From contig NZ_JAUTBL010000002.1 in NCBI RefSeq assembly GCF_030819275.1, forward strand, positions 2,922,586 through 2,986,585: DNA of 64,000 nucleotides, read 5' to 3'. Origin of the DNA: Agrobacterium larrymoorei (GTDB lineage: Bacteria; Pseudomonadota; Alphaproteobacteria; Rhizobiales; Rhizobiaceae). The translations under genes and the position numbers were made by a program. Below the pieces are notes generated by a model. The model saw nothing but the letters and a program-made list of their open reading frames with translations, was not told where the DNA came from and did not search any database. Below, one piece after another: positions 51,315-60,237 of this stretch; within the stretch, counting starts at the first letter, position 1, and the number at the start of each line of letters is the position of its first letter.

Positions 51315-51839
51315 ATGACCACAATCATTACAGTGAGAAAGGGCGGCAAGGTCGTCATGGCCGGCGACGGACAGGTCAGCCTCGGCCAGACGGTGATGAA
51401 GGGCAATGCCCGGAAGGTGCGTCGCATCGGCAAGGGCGAGGTGATCGCCGGTTTCGCCGGTGCCACAGCGGATGCCTTCACCCTTCTCGACCGGCTGGAA
51501 AAGAAGCTGGAGCAATATCCCGGCCAGTTGATGCGCGCCGCGGTCGAACTCGCCAAGGATTGGCGCACGGATAAGTATCTGCGCAATCTCGAAGCCATGA
51601 TGCTCGTCGCCGACAAGTCGATCACACTTGCCATCACCGGCAATGGCGATGTTCTGGAACCGGAGCATGGTGCCATCGCCATCGGCTCCGGCGGCAACTA
51701 CGCCTTTGCTGCGGCACGTGCCTTGATGGATTCCGAGAAATCCGCCGAGGACATTGCGCGTCAGGCGCTCGATATCGCCGCAGACATCTGCGTCTACACC
51801 AACCACAATCTCGTTGTCGAAACGCTGGACGCTGAATAA
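51315..51839 (+). CDS. hslV: ATP-dependent protease subunit HslV (ClpQ)
   Basis: Proteasome-like peptidase of the HslUV complex. The 174 residues start [20 protein letters not shown]; after removal of Met the catalytic Thr is N-terminal, which fixes the start. [26 protein letters not shown] and the C-terminal TNHNLVVE match the family. It is followed 78 bases later by hslU. A heat-shock promoter is expected upstream but no convincing sigma-32 match was found in the 212-base gap to hisB. Confidence 0.96.
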   Translation: MTTIITVRKGGKVVMAGDGQVSLGQTVMKGNARKVRRIGKGEVIAGFAGATADAFTLLDRLEKKLEQYPGQLMRAAVELAKDWRTDKYLRNLEAMMLVADKSITLAITGNGDVLEPEHGAIAIGSGGNYAFAAARALMDSEKSAEDIARQALDIAADICVYTNHNLVVETLDAE

Positions 51840-51917
51840 GCGGACAGACCACCAACCCGTGGTTCCTGCGGGCCGGGCTGCCATAGCTGGCCGCAACAGG
51901 AAGCCGAAAGGATCGAA

Positions 51918-53225
51918 ATGACCACTTTTTCTCCCCGGGAGATCGTCTCGGAACTCGACCGCTACATCATCGGTCAGCATGATGCCAAACGTGCTGTCGC
52001 AATCGCACTTCGCAACCGCTGGCGCCGCCAGCAGCTCGATGAGAGTCTGCGCGACGAGGTGATGCCGAAGAATATTCTGATGATCGGCCCGACCGGTGTC
52101 GGCAAGACCGAAATCTCTCGCCGTCTGGCAAAGCTCGCCGGTGCCCCCTTCATCAAGGTGGAAGCGACGAAATTCACCGAAGTCGGCTATGTAGGCCGTG
52201 ATGTCGAACAGATCATCCGCGATCTGGTCGAGATCGGTATCGGGCTTGTGCGCGAAAAGATGCGCGCCGAGGTGCAGGCCAAGGCTCATGCCAGCGCCGA
52301 AGAGCGTGTTCTTGACGCTCTCGTCGGGCAGACCGCGTCGCCCGCCACCCGGGACAGCTTCCGCAAGAAGCTGCGCGACGGAGAACTCGACAAGAAGGAG
52401 ATCGATATAGAGGTGGCCGACACCGGTTCCGGCATGCCCGGCTTCGAGATCCCCGGCATGCCTGGCGCCAATATCGGTGTGCTCAATCTGTCTGAAATGT
52501 TCGGCAAGGCCATGGGCGGTCGTACCAAGAAGGTGCGCACCACGGTGGAGAAATCCTACGCGGAACTGATCCGCGACGAGTCCGACAAGCTTCTGGACAA
52601 CGAGCAGATTCAACGCGAAGCGGTCAAATCCGTCGAAAACGACGGCATCGTCTTCCTTGACGAAATCGACAAGATCGCAGCCCGCGATGGCGGAATGGGT
52701 GCCGGTGTTTCTCGCGAGGGCGTCCAGCGCGATCTGCTGCCGCTGGTCGAGGGCACAACGGTCTCCACCAAGTACGGACCGGTGAAGACGGATCACATTC
52801 TCTTCATCGCGTCGGGCGCTTTCCACGTCGCAAAGCCTTCGGATCTGCTGCCGGAACTTCAGGGCCGCCTGCCGATCCGCGTGGAGCTGAAGCCGCTCAC
52901 GAAGGAAGACTTCCGTCGCATCCTGACCGAGACCGAGGCGAGCCTGATCCGCCAGTACAAGGCGCTGATGGCGACCGAAGAACTAGACCTGGATTTTACC
53001 GACGACGCCATCGATGCGCTGGCCGACGTGGCGGTCCATCTCAATTCGTCGGTCGAGAATATCGGTGCGCGCCGTCTGCAAACGGTTATGGAGCGTGTTC
53101 TGGACGAAATCTCCTTCAACGCGCCCGATCGCGGTGGCTCGTCGGTCAAGATCGATGACGCCTATGTCAAGGAACATGTAGGCGATATCGCCGCCGACAC
53201 GGATTTGTCGCGGTATATCCTCTAA
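51918..53225 (+). CDS. hslU: ATP-dependent protease ATPase subunit HslU (ClpY)
   Basis: AAA+ unfoldase that feeds substrates to HslV. The 435-residue protein has the N-domain [20 protein letters not shown], Walker [10 protein letters not shown], the intermediate I-domain (about 110-240), Walker [10 protein letters not shown], and the C-terminal sensor region with [15 protein letters not shown]. The last residues SRYIL form the tail that docks in HslV. A strong terminator follows. Confidence 0.97.
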   Translation: MTTFSPREIVSELDRYIIGQHDAKRAVAIALRNRWRRQQLDESLRDEVMPKNILMIGPTGVGKTEISRRLAKLAGAPFIKVEATKFTEVGYVGRDVEQIIRDLVEIGIGLVREKMRAEVQAKAHASAEERVLDALVGQTASPATRDSFRKKLRDGELDKKEIDIEVADTGSGMPGFEIPGMPGANIGVLNLSEMFGKAMGGRTKKVRTTVEKSYAELIRDESDKLLDNEQIQREAVKSVENDGIVFLDEIDKIAARDGGMGAGVSREGVQRDLLPLVEGTTVSTKYGPVKTDHILFIASGAFHVAKPSDLLPELQGRLPIRVELKPLTKEDFRRILTETEASLIRQYKALMATEELDLDFTDDAIDALADVAVHLNSSVENIGARRLQTVMERVLDEISFNAPDRGGSSVKIDDAYVKEHVGDIAADTDLSRYIL

Positions 53226-53259
53226 AGCGCACCCATGGCTTTGCAGTCAGCCTAGGTAT

Positions 53260-53304
53260 TAAAATAATGAGGAGTGCGGCAAATCTTGCCGCACTCTTAT
53301 TTTA
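53260..53304 (+). terminator. strong Rho-independent terminator of hslVU
   Basis: GAGTGCGGCAA and TTGCCGCACTC form an 11-bp stem with a three-base loop, and outer AT-rich arms TAAAATAA and TTATTTTA can extend it past a small bulge. The T-rich right arm gives the release site. Confidence 0.93.
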
Positions 53305-53410
53305 TCGGCCTTCTCTCGACATAAGGCATCGCTTTTCGTTAATGAATGTCGAAAGTCGATCCTCTGGATTACTCCGGCATCAGAGCCGACAAGAGAAAAG
53401 GCATCCGCTC

Positions 53411-54364
53411 GTGCGCAAAACTCTTCTGGCATTGGCAGCACTTCTGGCCATTGGCACCGTTCTTCCGTCCTATGCTGAGGCCGCGACGCTTGTGCCGCCT
53501 GGAAACCGCAATGCGGAACAGCCGAATGTTCCGGGTGCCTCCGCACGCCGCACCAAGGGGTCGAACTCCACCTATGAGCGGAAGTATCAGAAGGTCTACG
53601 AGCTTCTGTCCAGCGACAAGCAGCTGATCTCCAAGATCAAGTCGACGGCCAGCCGCTATGGTATCGATCCGATCCATATGATCGGGGCGATCGTTGGCGA
53701 ACACACTTACAATGTCGATGCCTATGATCGCCTCCAGTCCTATTATGTGAAGGCAGCATCTTATGCCGGAAACAGCTTCCGCTTCGGCTATCAGGATGAA
53801 ACGATCGCGCAGTTTCTGACGCATTCGCAATTCGCCAAATGTCAGTCGAAAAGCGATTCCTACAGCCTGTGGAATTGCCGTGAAGACGTCTGGGAAGCAA
53901 GCTTCCGCGGTAAGAAGGTGGATGGCGTGAGCTATCCTGACAACCGCTTCAGCGCTGTCTTCTTTCAGCCCTTCTATGCCGGACAGACATTCGGTCTCGG
54001 CCAGATCAATCCGCTGACGGCGCTCATGCTCTCGGATACGGTAGCGCGCACGTCTGGCTACGAAAGGCTGGACGAGAATGACGCCGCTGCCGTCTACACG
54101 GCCATCATGGATCCCGATCATTCGCTTGCCTATATGGCGGCCGCCATCCGCAAATCCATTGATGATTATAAGTCCATCGCCGACATGGATATTTCCAAGA
54201 ACCCAGGCCTGACATCGACTCTTTATAATCTCGGTGGCTCGCAGCAGCGCGCAGCAGTGCTCGCCCAGAAGAACCGCCAGAGCGGCGCGACCGTCTGGCC
54301 GGAAGAAAATTACTACGGCTGGCTCATCAACGAAAAGCTTCCGGAACTCGAAAAACTGCTCTAA
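53411..54364 (+). CDS. DUF1402 family secreted protein
   Basis: 317-residue protein with a clear signal peptide directly at the GTG at 53411 (VRKTLLALAALLAIGTVLPS, then a YAEA cleavage region). An ATG at 53342 is in frame but would bury the signal peptide behind 23 polar residues. The mature part has TASRYGIDPIHMIGAIVGEHTYN and GQTFGLGQINPLTALM, which recall a lysozyme/transglycosylase-like arrangement (a glutamate early, then a GLGQINP segment). That resemblance is suggestive only. No function is established for the family. Confidence 0.85.
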   Translation: MRKTLLALAALLAIGTVLPSYAEAATLVPPGNRNAEQPNVPGASARRTKGSNSTYERKYQKVYELLSSDKQLISKIKSTASRYGIDPIHMIGAIVGEHTYNVDAYDRLQSYYVKAASYAGNSFRFGYQDETIAQFLTHSQFAKCQSKSDSYSLWNCREDVWEASFRGKKVDGVSYPDNRFSAVFFQPFYAGQTFGLGQINPLTALMLSDTVARTSGYERLDENDAAAVYTAIMDPDHSLAYMAAAIRKSIDDYKSIADMDISKNPGLTSTLYNLGGSQQRAAVLAQKNRQSGATVWPEENYYGWLINEKLPELEKLL

Positions 54365-54482
54365 CTGGAACAGGTGGTCCGGATTATTTCCGGAAAGGAA
54401 AAAATCTTTGATGCTTCGCGACAGTTGACGGACGCGGGGTTCACCCTCCACTCTATGGCAAATGACCATAGGGAGATATGTT

Positions 54483-56651
54483 GTGAGCCGCATCGAGCAT
54501 AACGGGCTGTCATTCGACGCAACGCTTTACCAGTTCTTGAAGGATGAGGTTCTACCTGAGACCGGGCTGAACGCGGACACCTTCTTTGACGGGTTCTCTG
54601 CCATCGTCCACGATCTGGCGCCGAAGAACAAAGAGCTTCTTGCCAAACGCGACGCCTTCCAGGAAAAGCTCGATGGTTGGTATCGCCAGAACGGCGCGCC
54701 CTCCGATCTCGCTGCCTATGAAGCCTATCTCCGCGAGATCGGCTACATCGTGCCGGAAGGTGAGGCCTTCAAGGTCAACACCCAGAACGTCGATCCTGAA
54801 ATCGCCGAACTCGCCGGGCCGCAGCTCGTCGTGCCGGTGATGAATGCCCGCTATGCGCTGAACGCGGCCAATGCCCGCTGGGGTTCGCTTTACGACGCGC
54901 TGTATGGCACGGACGCGATTGCAGAAGACGACGGCGCCGAAAAGGGCAGGGGCTACAATCCTCGTCGCGGCGAAAAGGTCATTGCCTGGGCAAGATCTTT
55001 CCTCGACGGCTCGGTGCCGCTTGCCAGCGGCAAATGGGCAGATACCAGCGGCTTGCGAGTCGTTGACGGTGCTTTGAGCATCGATCTGGACGGCAGTTCG
55101 ACAACACTTGCCGATCCGGCACAATTTGCCGGCTTCGAGGGCGATGCGTCGAAGCCATCCACCGTTCTGCTGAAAACCAACGGCATCCATATCGAAATCA
55201 TCGTCGATCCTACCACCAACATCGGCAAGGGTGATCGCGCCGGTATCTCCGATGTCATCCTTGAGTCGGCGCTCACCACCATCATGGATTGCGAAGACTC
55301 GGTTGCAGCCGTGGATGCCGAAGATAAGCTGGTCGTCTATCGCAACTGGCTCGGCCTGATGCGCGGCGATCTGACGGAAGTGGTTTCCAAGGGCGGTGAG
55401 ACCTTCACCCGCCGCCTCAATCCCGACCGCAACTACACAGCACCTAGCGGTGCGGCTCTGGCGCTTCCCGGTCGCTCGTTGATGCTGGTGCGCAATGTGG
55501 GTCACCTGATGACCAACCCGGCCATCCTCGACCGTGATGGTCAGGAGGTTCCGGAAGGCATCATGGATGCCATCATCACCGGTCTGATTGCGCTTTACGA
55601 TGTCGGCCCGAACGGTCGCCACCAGAACTCGCGCGCCGGCTCCATGTATGTGGTGAAGCCCAAAATGCACGGGCCGGAAGAGGTTGCTTTCGCAGCTGAA
55701 ATCTTCAGCCGTGTGGAGCAGCTTGTCGGCATGCGGCCAAACACCATGAAGATGGGCATCATGGACGAGGAGCGCCGCACGACGGTCAACCTCAAGGAAT
55801 GCATTCGCGCCGCCAAGGACCGCGTCGTCTTCATCAATACCGGCTTCCTCGATCGCACCGGCGATGAAATTCATACCTCGATGGAAGCGGGCCCGATGAT
55901 CCGCAAGGGCGACATGAAGCAGGCGGCCTGGATTGCGGCTTACGAAAACTGGAATGTCGATATCGGTCTCGAATGCGGCCTCTCCGGCCACGCGCAGATC
56001 GGTAAGGGCATGTGGGCCATGCCCGACCTGATGGCTGCCATGCTGGAGCAGAAGATCGCTCACCCCAAGGCTGGCGCCAACACCGCCTGGGTCCCGTCGC
56101 CGACCGCGGCAACGCTGCACGCGACTCACTACCACAAGGTGGATGTCGCCCACGTTCAGGAAGGGTTGAAGAGCCGTGGCCGCGCCAAGCTTGCCGATAT
56201 TCTCTCCGTTCCAGTCGCCGTTCGCCCCAACTGGACGCCAGAAGAAATCCAGCGGGAACTGGACAACAACGCCCAGGGAATTCTGGGCTATGTCGTGCGC
56301 TGGGTCGATCAGGGCGTCGGCTGCTCCAAGGTACCCGACATCAACAATATCGGCCTGATGGAAGACCGTGCCACGCTGCGCATCTCTGCCCAGCATATGG
56401 CAAACTGGCTGCGCCACGGCGTCGTCTCAGAGGATCAGATCGTAGAGACCATGAAGCGCATGGCAGCCGTGGTCGATCAGCAGAATGCCGGCGACGCGGC
56501 CTATACGCCCATGGCCGGCAACTTCGATGGTTCGGTGGCGTTCCAGGCTGCAGTCGAACTGGTGCTAAAGGGCAGGGAGCAGCCGAATGGCTATACCGAG
56601 CCGGTCCTGCACCGTCGCCGTCTTGAGCTGAAAGCCAAGCAAACCGCCTGA
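54483..56651 (+). CDS. glcB: malate synthase G
   Basis: Condenses glyoxylate with acetyl-CoA to malate, used on glycolate or acetate. The 722-residue length fits isoform G (723 in E. coli). Key segments are [46 protein letters not shown] and [18 protein letters not shown], which carry the catalytic and Mg-binding acids. The GTG at 54483 ([15 protein letters not shown]) has GGGAG seven bases upstream; an ATG at 54462 is in frame but overlaps that ribosome site. No glyoxylate or glycolate genes are adjacent. Confidence 0.96.
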   Translation: MSRIEHNGLSFDATLYQFLKDEVLPETGLNADTFFDGFSAIVHDLAPKNKELLAKRDAFQEKLDGWYRQNGAPSDLAAYEAYLREIGYIVPEGEAFKVNTQNVDPEIAELAGPQLVVPVMNARYALNAANARWGSLYDALYGTDAIAEDDGAEKGRGYNPRRGEKVIAWARSFLDGSVPLASGKWADTSGLRVVDGALSIDLDGSSTTLADPAQFAGFEGDASKPSTVLLKTNGIHIEIIVDPTTNIGKGDRAGISDVILESALTTIMDCEDSVAAVDAEDKLVVYRNWLGLMRGDLTEVVSKGGETFTRRLNPDRNYTAPSGAALALPGRSLMLVRNVGHLMTNPAILDRDGQEVPEGIMDAIITGLIALYDVGPNGRHQNSRAGSMYVVKPKMHGPEEVAFAAEIFSRVEQLVGMRPNTMKMGIMDEERRTTVNLKECIRAAKDRVVFINTGFLDRTGDEIHTSMEAGPMIRKGDMKQAAWIAAYENWNVDIGLECGLSGHAQIGKGMWAMPDLMAAMLEQKIAHPKAGANTAWVPSPTAATLHATHYHKVDVAHVQEGLKSRGRAKLADILSVPVAVRPNWTPEEIQRELDNNAQGILGYVVRWVDQGVGCSKVPDINNIGLMEDRATLRISAQHMANWLRHGVVSEDQIVETMKRMAAVVDQQNAGDAAYTPMAGNFDGSVAFQAAVELVLKGREQPNGYTEPVLHRRRLELKAKQTA

Positions 56652-56664
56652 TTGTATCATCTAT

Positions 56665-56706
56665 CGGTTATGAACGCTTCCCTTGCACCGGAAGCGTTCA
56701 TAACCG
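56665..56706. repeat. perfect 17-bp inverted repeat after glcB
   Basis: CGGTTATGAACGCTTCC (56665-56681) and GGAAGCGTTCATAACCG (56690-56706) are exact reverse complements around an 8-base loop. It begins 13 bases after the glcB stop. A separate, normal terminator follows at 56715, and there is no T-run directly after this one. Confidence 0.85.
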
Positions 56707-56714
56707 GAAACAAG

Positions 56715-56746
56715 AAAGCCGCCGGGACATTCCTCGGCGGCTTTTT
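56715..56746. terminator. bidirectional terminator of glcB and the L,D-transpeptidase gene
   Basis: AAAGCCGCCG and CGGCGGCTTT form a 10-bp stem with a 10-base loop, followed by TTTTT on the plus strand and by T-rich sequence on the minus strand. Confidence 0.9.
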
Positions 56747-56764
56747 CATGCTCTGTGTCCAGAA

Positions 56765-57451
56765 TTACTGGATCACGATAACCTTGGAGCTGCGGCCTGG
56801 ACGGATGCGGCTGTAGAGATCGATGACGTCCTGGTTGATCATGCGAATGCAGCCGGAAGAGGCGGCGGTGCCGATCGAAGCCCATTCAGGCGAACCGTGG
56901 ATACGGAACAGCGTGTCCTGGCCCTGTTCGTTGAAGAGATACATGGCGCGCGCACCGAGTGGATTGCTGATGCCAGGACCCATGCCGTTTTCGACATACT
57001 TGGCCACGTCCGGCTTGCGGGCGGCCATTTCCTTCGGCGGATGCCAGGTCGGCCACTCCTGCTTCCAGGCCACATAGGCTTCACCAGCCCAGGCAAAACC
57101 CTGCTTGCCAACGCCGATGCCGTAACGCACGGCCTTGCCGCCGGGCAGGATGTAATAGAGGAAGCGCTCACGGGTGTTGACGATCACCGTGCCTGGCTTT
57201 TCCGCTGTCTCGTAGTTCACGATCTGGCGGTGAAACTTCTTGTCGACGCGGTTGATCGGAATGGCTGGAAGGGCATAACCAGCGTCCGTGGTCGCGCCGT
57301 AAACCTCATCGCCAAAGATCTGAGCGGTCTCGACCACAACTGGGGTCGTGAGAGGGCGGGCGGAAGAGGTTTCAGTCGTCGTGGACGCGCAGCCGGTCAG
57401 CGCAAGGATGGACGACAGGCCGAGTGCAGTCAATGAAGTGCGAATGCGCAT
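56765..57451 (-). CDS. L,D-transpeptidase (YkuD) lipoprotein
   Basis: Forms 3-3 peptidoglycan cross-links or attaches envelope proteins to the wall; such enzymes are abundant in polar-growing Rhizobiales. The ATG at 57451 gives 228 residues with a lipoprotein signal peptide ending LALTGC (Cys21). A YkuD domain follows, with IVNTRERFLYYI, the RIHGSPEW histidine, and the catalytic SSGCIRM cysteine. It ends within the shared terminator region and is divergent from mmcB across 182 bases that contain a 14-bp palindrome. Confidence 0.93.
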   Translation of the reverse strand: MRIRTSLTALGLSSILALTGCASTTTETSSARPLTTPVVVETAQIFGDEVYGATTDAGYALPAIPINRVDKKFHRQIVNYETAEKPGTVIVNTRERFLYYILPGGKAVRYGIGVGKQGFAWAGEAYVAWKQEWPTWHPPKEMAARKPDVAKYVENGMGPGISNPLGARAMYLFNEQGQDTLFRIHGSPEWASIGTAASSGCIRMINQDVIDLYSRIRPGRSSKVIVIQ

Positions 57452-57470
57452 GGTGTTCTCGCGGAAAATT

Positions 57471-57484
57471 CGCTTATATAAGCG
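57471..57484. promoter_or_regulatory. 14-bp perfect palindrome upstream of the L,D-transpeptidase gene
   Basis: CGCTTATATAAGCG is self-complementary over its whole length and lies 19 bases before the transpeptidase start. It includes a TATA-like core and may be a -10 region overlapped by an operator. Confidence 0.4.
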
Positions 57485-57633
57485 GTGCATGAAGCGATAT
57501 TGGATCATCGGGTTATTTTCGATTAATCCTTGCTTGGCAAGCCATCGCACCGCAGCAAGATTACCGCTTGTGCGAAAATGCCGCTTCATGGTCTTTTTGC
57601 AACAATTTCGGGGCCCTTTTCCAGAATCGATCC

Positions 57634-58119
57634 ATGACTATTCTTTCCTTTACCAATAACAACCCGTTAATCGACGGTCGCCAATCTGAGAAAGCCATGC
57701 TTGTGCGTCGGGGCGTACAAATATTGCTGCACGAGATGCGACACTCCGTCCTGCCGGAACTGGCTTTGTCCAGCGGCAGGCGCGCGGATCTGATCAGCCT
57801 GTCGGTCAAAGGCGAAATCTGGATCATCGAGATCAAATCCTCGATTGAGGATTTCAGGGTGGATCGCAAGTGGCCGGATTATCGGCTGCATTGCGACCGG
57901 CTGTTCTTCGCCACCCACGCGGCCGTTCCGCTCGATATCTTTCCGGAAGAGTGCGGGCTTTTTCTCTCGGACGGATATGGAGCCCATATGGTGCGGGAGG
58001 CACCGGAACATAAGCTGGCGCCTGCCACACGCAAATCCGTGATGTTGGACTTTTCCCGAACCGCCGCCCGCCGCCTGATGATGGCCGAATGGTCGACCGG
58101 CACCAGCTACTCGGACTGA
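57634..58119 (+). CDS. mmcB: MmcB family DNA repair protein
   Basis: 161-residue DUF834-type protein; MmcB in Caulobacter is an SOS/DnaA-linked factor for mitomycin C damage repair. It has the putative nuclease-like pattern SGRRADLISLSVKGEIWIIEIKSS with Asp, Glu and Lys spaced as in PD-(D/E)XK enzymes, then DYRLHCDRLFFATHAAVPL. The ATG at 57634 is the likely start. It converges on actR, 15 bases away. No GTTC-N7-GTTC LexA box was found in the upstream gap. Confidence 0.85.
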   Translation: MTILSFTNNNPLIDGRQSEKAMLVRRGVQILLHEMRHSVLPELALSSGRRADLISLSVKGEIWIIEIKSSIEDFRVDRKWPDYRLHCDRLFFATHAAVPLDIFPEECGLFLSDGYGAHMVREAPEHKLAPATRKSVMLDFSRTAARRLMMAEWSTGTSYSD

Positions 58120-58134
58120 TACGTTGTCGTTTGC

Positions 58135-58719
58135 TTACTTAGGTGCGCGCTTGGCCAGAATACGCTGCAGCGTGCGGCGATGCATGTTGAGCCGCCGTGC
58201 CGTCTCCGAGACGTTCCGCTCGCACATTTCATAGACGCGCTGAATATGTTCCCACCGCACCCGGTCGGCGGACATCGGGTTTTCCGGCACTTCCATCCGG
58301 TCGCCTTCGCGCTGTGTCAGCGCGTTGAACACATCGTCGGCATCTGCAGGCTTTGCCAGATAGTCCAACGCGCCGAGCTTCACGGCCGTGACCGCGGTTG
58401 CAATATTTCCATAGCCGGTCAGAACGACGATTTGCGTGTCATCGCGATGCTGTCGGATAGCCTCGATGACTTCCAACCCGTTGCCGTCACCCAGCCTCAG
58501 GTCTACCACCGCATATTTCGGCGGCGCGCTTTTCGATTTCTCGATGCCTTCGCTGACGGACTCGGCGGTGTCGACGACAAAGCCGCGAGCTTCCATGGCG
58601 CGTGCTAGACGGCGCAGAAACGGACCGTCATCATCGACGATCAGGAGTGACTTATCCGGACCGATCGCATCCGAAGCTGTCACCGCCTCTTCTTCTCGCT
58701 TTTGTCCGTCATCTGCCAT
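58135..58719 (-). CDS. actR: response regulator ActR (RegA/PrrA family)
   Basis: Global redox and acid-tolerance regulator. The 194-residue protein has a receiver domain with phospho-acceptor Asp73 (YAVVDLRLGDGNG), conserved Lys in YLAKPAD, and a Fis-type C-terminal helix-turn-helix (ERNVSETARRLNMHRRTLQR). It is downstream of actS, separated by 192 bases, so actR probably also has its own promoter. RegA homologues control nitrogen fixation, respiration and CO2 fixation genes. Confidence 0.94.
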   Translation of the reverse strand: MADDGQKREEEAVTASDAIGPDKSLLIVDDDGPFLRRLARAMEARGFVVDTAESVSEGIEKSKSAPPKYAVVDLRLGDGNGLEVIEAIRQHRDDTQIVVLTGYGNIATAVTAVKLGALDYLAKPADADDVFNALTQREGDRMEVPENPMSADRVRWEHIQRVYEMCERNVSETARRLNMHRRTLQRILAKRAPK

Positions 58720-58911
58720 GGTCGTTTCCTTCGGTCATTTGTATGTTTCGGCGATCATATCCCTCATGCGCCACGAGCGTAAGAGCTTCCTAACAGACCG
58801 CCAGAGCATGGTCAGCGCCAAACTGTGCAGCAACTTTGCGATGACGATGCGCGGGGAATTAAAGAGCGACAGCGTAAGGAGCGAAACTGAAAGATCGCAA
58901 TACGCTTGACA
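58720..58911. other. actS-actR intercistronic region
   Basis: 192 bases without a gene. It is long for a two-component operon and likely carries the actR promoter. No RNA gene or clear dyad was recognised. Confidence 0.5.
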
Positions 58912-60219
58912 TCACCGGCCCTTATTATCCTCCATGACGGATCGCGGCCAGATAACGGTGACCTTCGCACCTGCGGCATTTGGTCCACGATTTTCGAATG
59001 TGAGCGAAGCGCCGGATCGTTCCAGTAACGTCTTGGCGATGAAGAGCCCTAGTCCCAGACCGCCAGCCGTCGAATCATTGTGCCGCTCGGTCACGTAAGG
59101 ATCGCCGATTCGCGCCAGGATATCCGGCGAATATCCATCGCCATCATCCTCGATCGTCACCATCACCTGCTGTTGGTCATGTGCCACGGTGACAGTCACC
59201 ATCTCCTTGGCATAATCGACGGCGTTTTCCAGCAGGTTACCTAGCCCGTAGAGAATGCCGGCATTGCGCGCGCCAACCGGCTCATCCGCCCTTCCGGACT
59301 TCTCGACCAACTTGAGTTTCACGCCAAATTCCCGGTGTGGCGCCATCACCTCCTCGATCAACGAAGAGAGCGGAAGCCTGCGAATATGTTCCTCGCCTTC
59401 GGCAGACAGAGATGTCAGCCGGCGCAGGATGTCCCGGCATCGCTCGCTCTGGCTGCGCAGCAGCGCGACATCCTCGCTAAAGCGCTCGTCTTGTCCAAGC
59501 TCGCGTTGCATTTCCTTGGCAACGACACTGATCGTCGCCAGCGGCGTTCCCAACTCGTGCGCGGCGGCTGCGGCGAGACCATCCAGTTGCGAAAGGTGTT
59601 TTTCCCGCTCCAGCACCAGCTCGGTTGCTGCAAGGGCATCGGCCAGCTGATTGGCCTCATGCGACACGCGGTATGCATAAAAGGCGGCAAACAGCATCAT
59701 CGCCACGATCGAGCACCAGATGCCGATATGAATGATGAGCTGGATCGGCAGTTCTTCGCCCGGATACCACGGGACCGGAAAGGGCGAAAAGGCAATCGCT
59801 GTCACGCAGGTCAGCGCGAAGAACAGCAAAACGAGAGAATGCTTCAGCGGTTGCGAGGCAAAGGCAATAATGACCTGAACGCAGATTAGTGGCGCAAACG
59901 GGTTGGACAGGCCACCGGTAATATATATCAACGCCGTCAATTGCAGCAGGTCGAAGGCAAGCAGCAGCGTCGCTTCCCAGGGCTCCAGGCGATAGGTCGG
60001 CGGAAAGCGAGCCGACAGGAAGAGATTGGCTGTCGCCAGCGCCGCAATGAGCAGCGCGCAGGTCAGTAGCGGCAGGGGAAAGCCAAGACCGAATGCAACG
60101 ATCAGAAGCGTGGCGCTCTGTCCGGCCACGGCAAGCCAGCGCAGCCAGACAATGGTCTGCAACCTGATCTGGCGGCTGGCGCGGCCAAACCGCGTTGTTT
60201 CTACGGGCTGCTTCGCCAT
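58912..60219 (-). CDS. actS: redox sensor histidine kinase ActS (RegB/PrrB family)
   Basis: 435-residue kinase with six hydrophobic helices in the first 185 residues. It has the ubiquinone-binding loop GGLSNPF (102-108), the H-box AAAAHELGTPL with His221, and the redox cysteine Cys261 in SERCRDIL, all diagnostic of RegB. The ATPase domain has LENAVDYA, EDDGDGYSPDI and GLGLGLFIAKTLL. It senses the quinone pool or redox state and phosphorylates ActR. It starts 18 bases after the hrpB stop. Confidence 0.95.
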   Translation of the reverse strand: MAKQPVETTRFGRASRQIRLQTIVWLRWLAVAGQSATLLIVAFGLGFPLPLLTCALLIAALATANLFLSARFPPTYRLEPWEATLLLAFDLLQLTALIYITGGLSNPFAPLICVQVIIAFASQPLKHSLVLLFFALTCVTAIAFSPFPVPWYPGEELPIQLIIHIGIWCSIVAMMLFAAFYAYRVSHEANQLADALAATELVLEREKHLSQLDGLAAAAAHELGTPLATISVVAKEMQRELGQDERFSEDVALLRSQSERCRDILRRLTSLSAEGEEHIRRLPLSSLIEEVMAPHREFGVKLKLVEKSGRADEPVGARNAGILYGLGNLLENAVDYAKEMVTVTVAHDQQQVMVTIEDDGDGYSPDILARIGDPYVTERHNDSTAGGLGLGLFIAKTLLERSGASLTFENRGPNAAGAKVTVIWPRSVMEDNKGR

Positions 60220-60237
60220 TGGTCCCTCTTTATCATC

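Noticed and set aside
54552..56417. 621-codon open frame on the minus strand opposite glcB
   Set aside because: Shadow of a GC-rich conserved gene. The product has no recognisable domain and the plus-strand protein is clearly malate synthase G.
57452..57633. LexA (SOS) box upstream of mmcB
   Set aside because: No GTTC-N7-GTTC or GAAC-N7-GAAC match was found in the gap.
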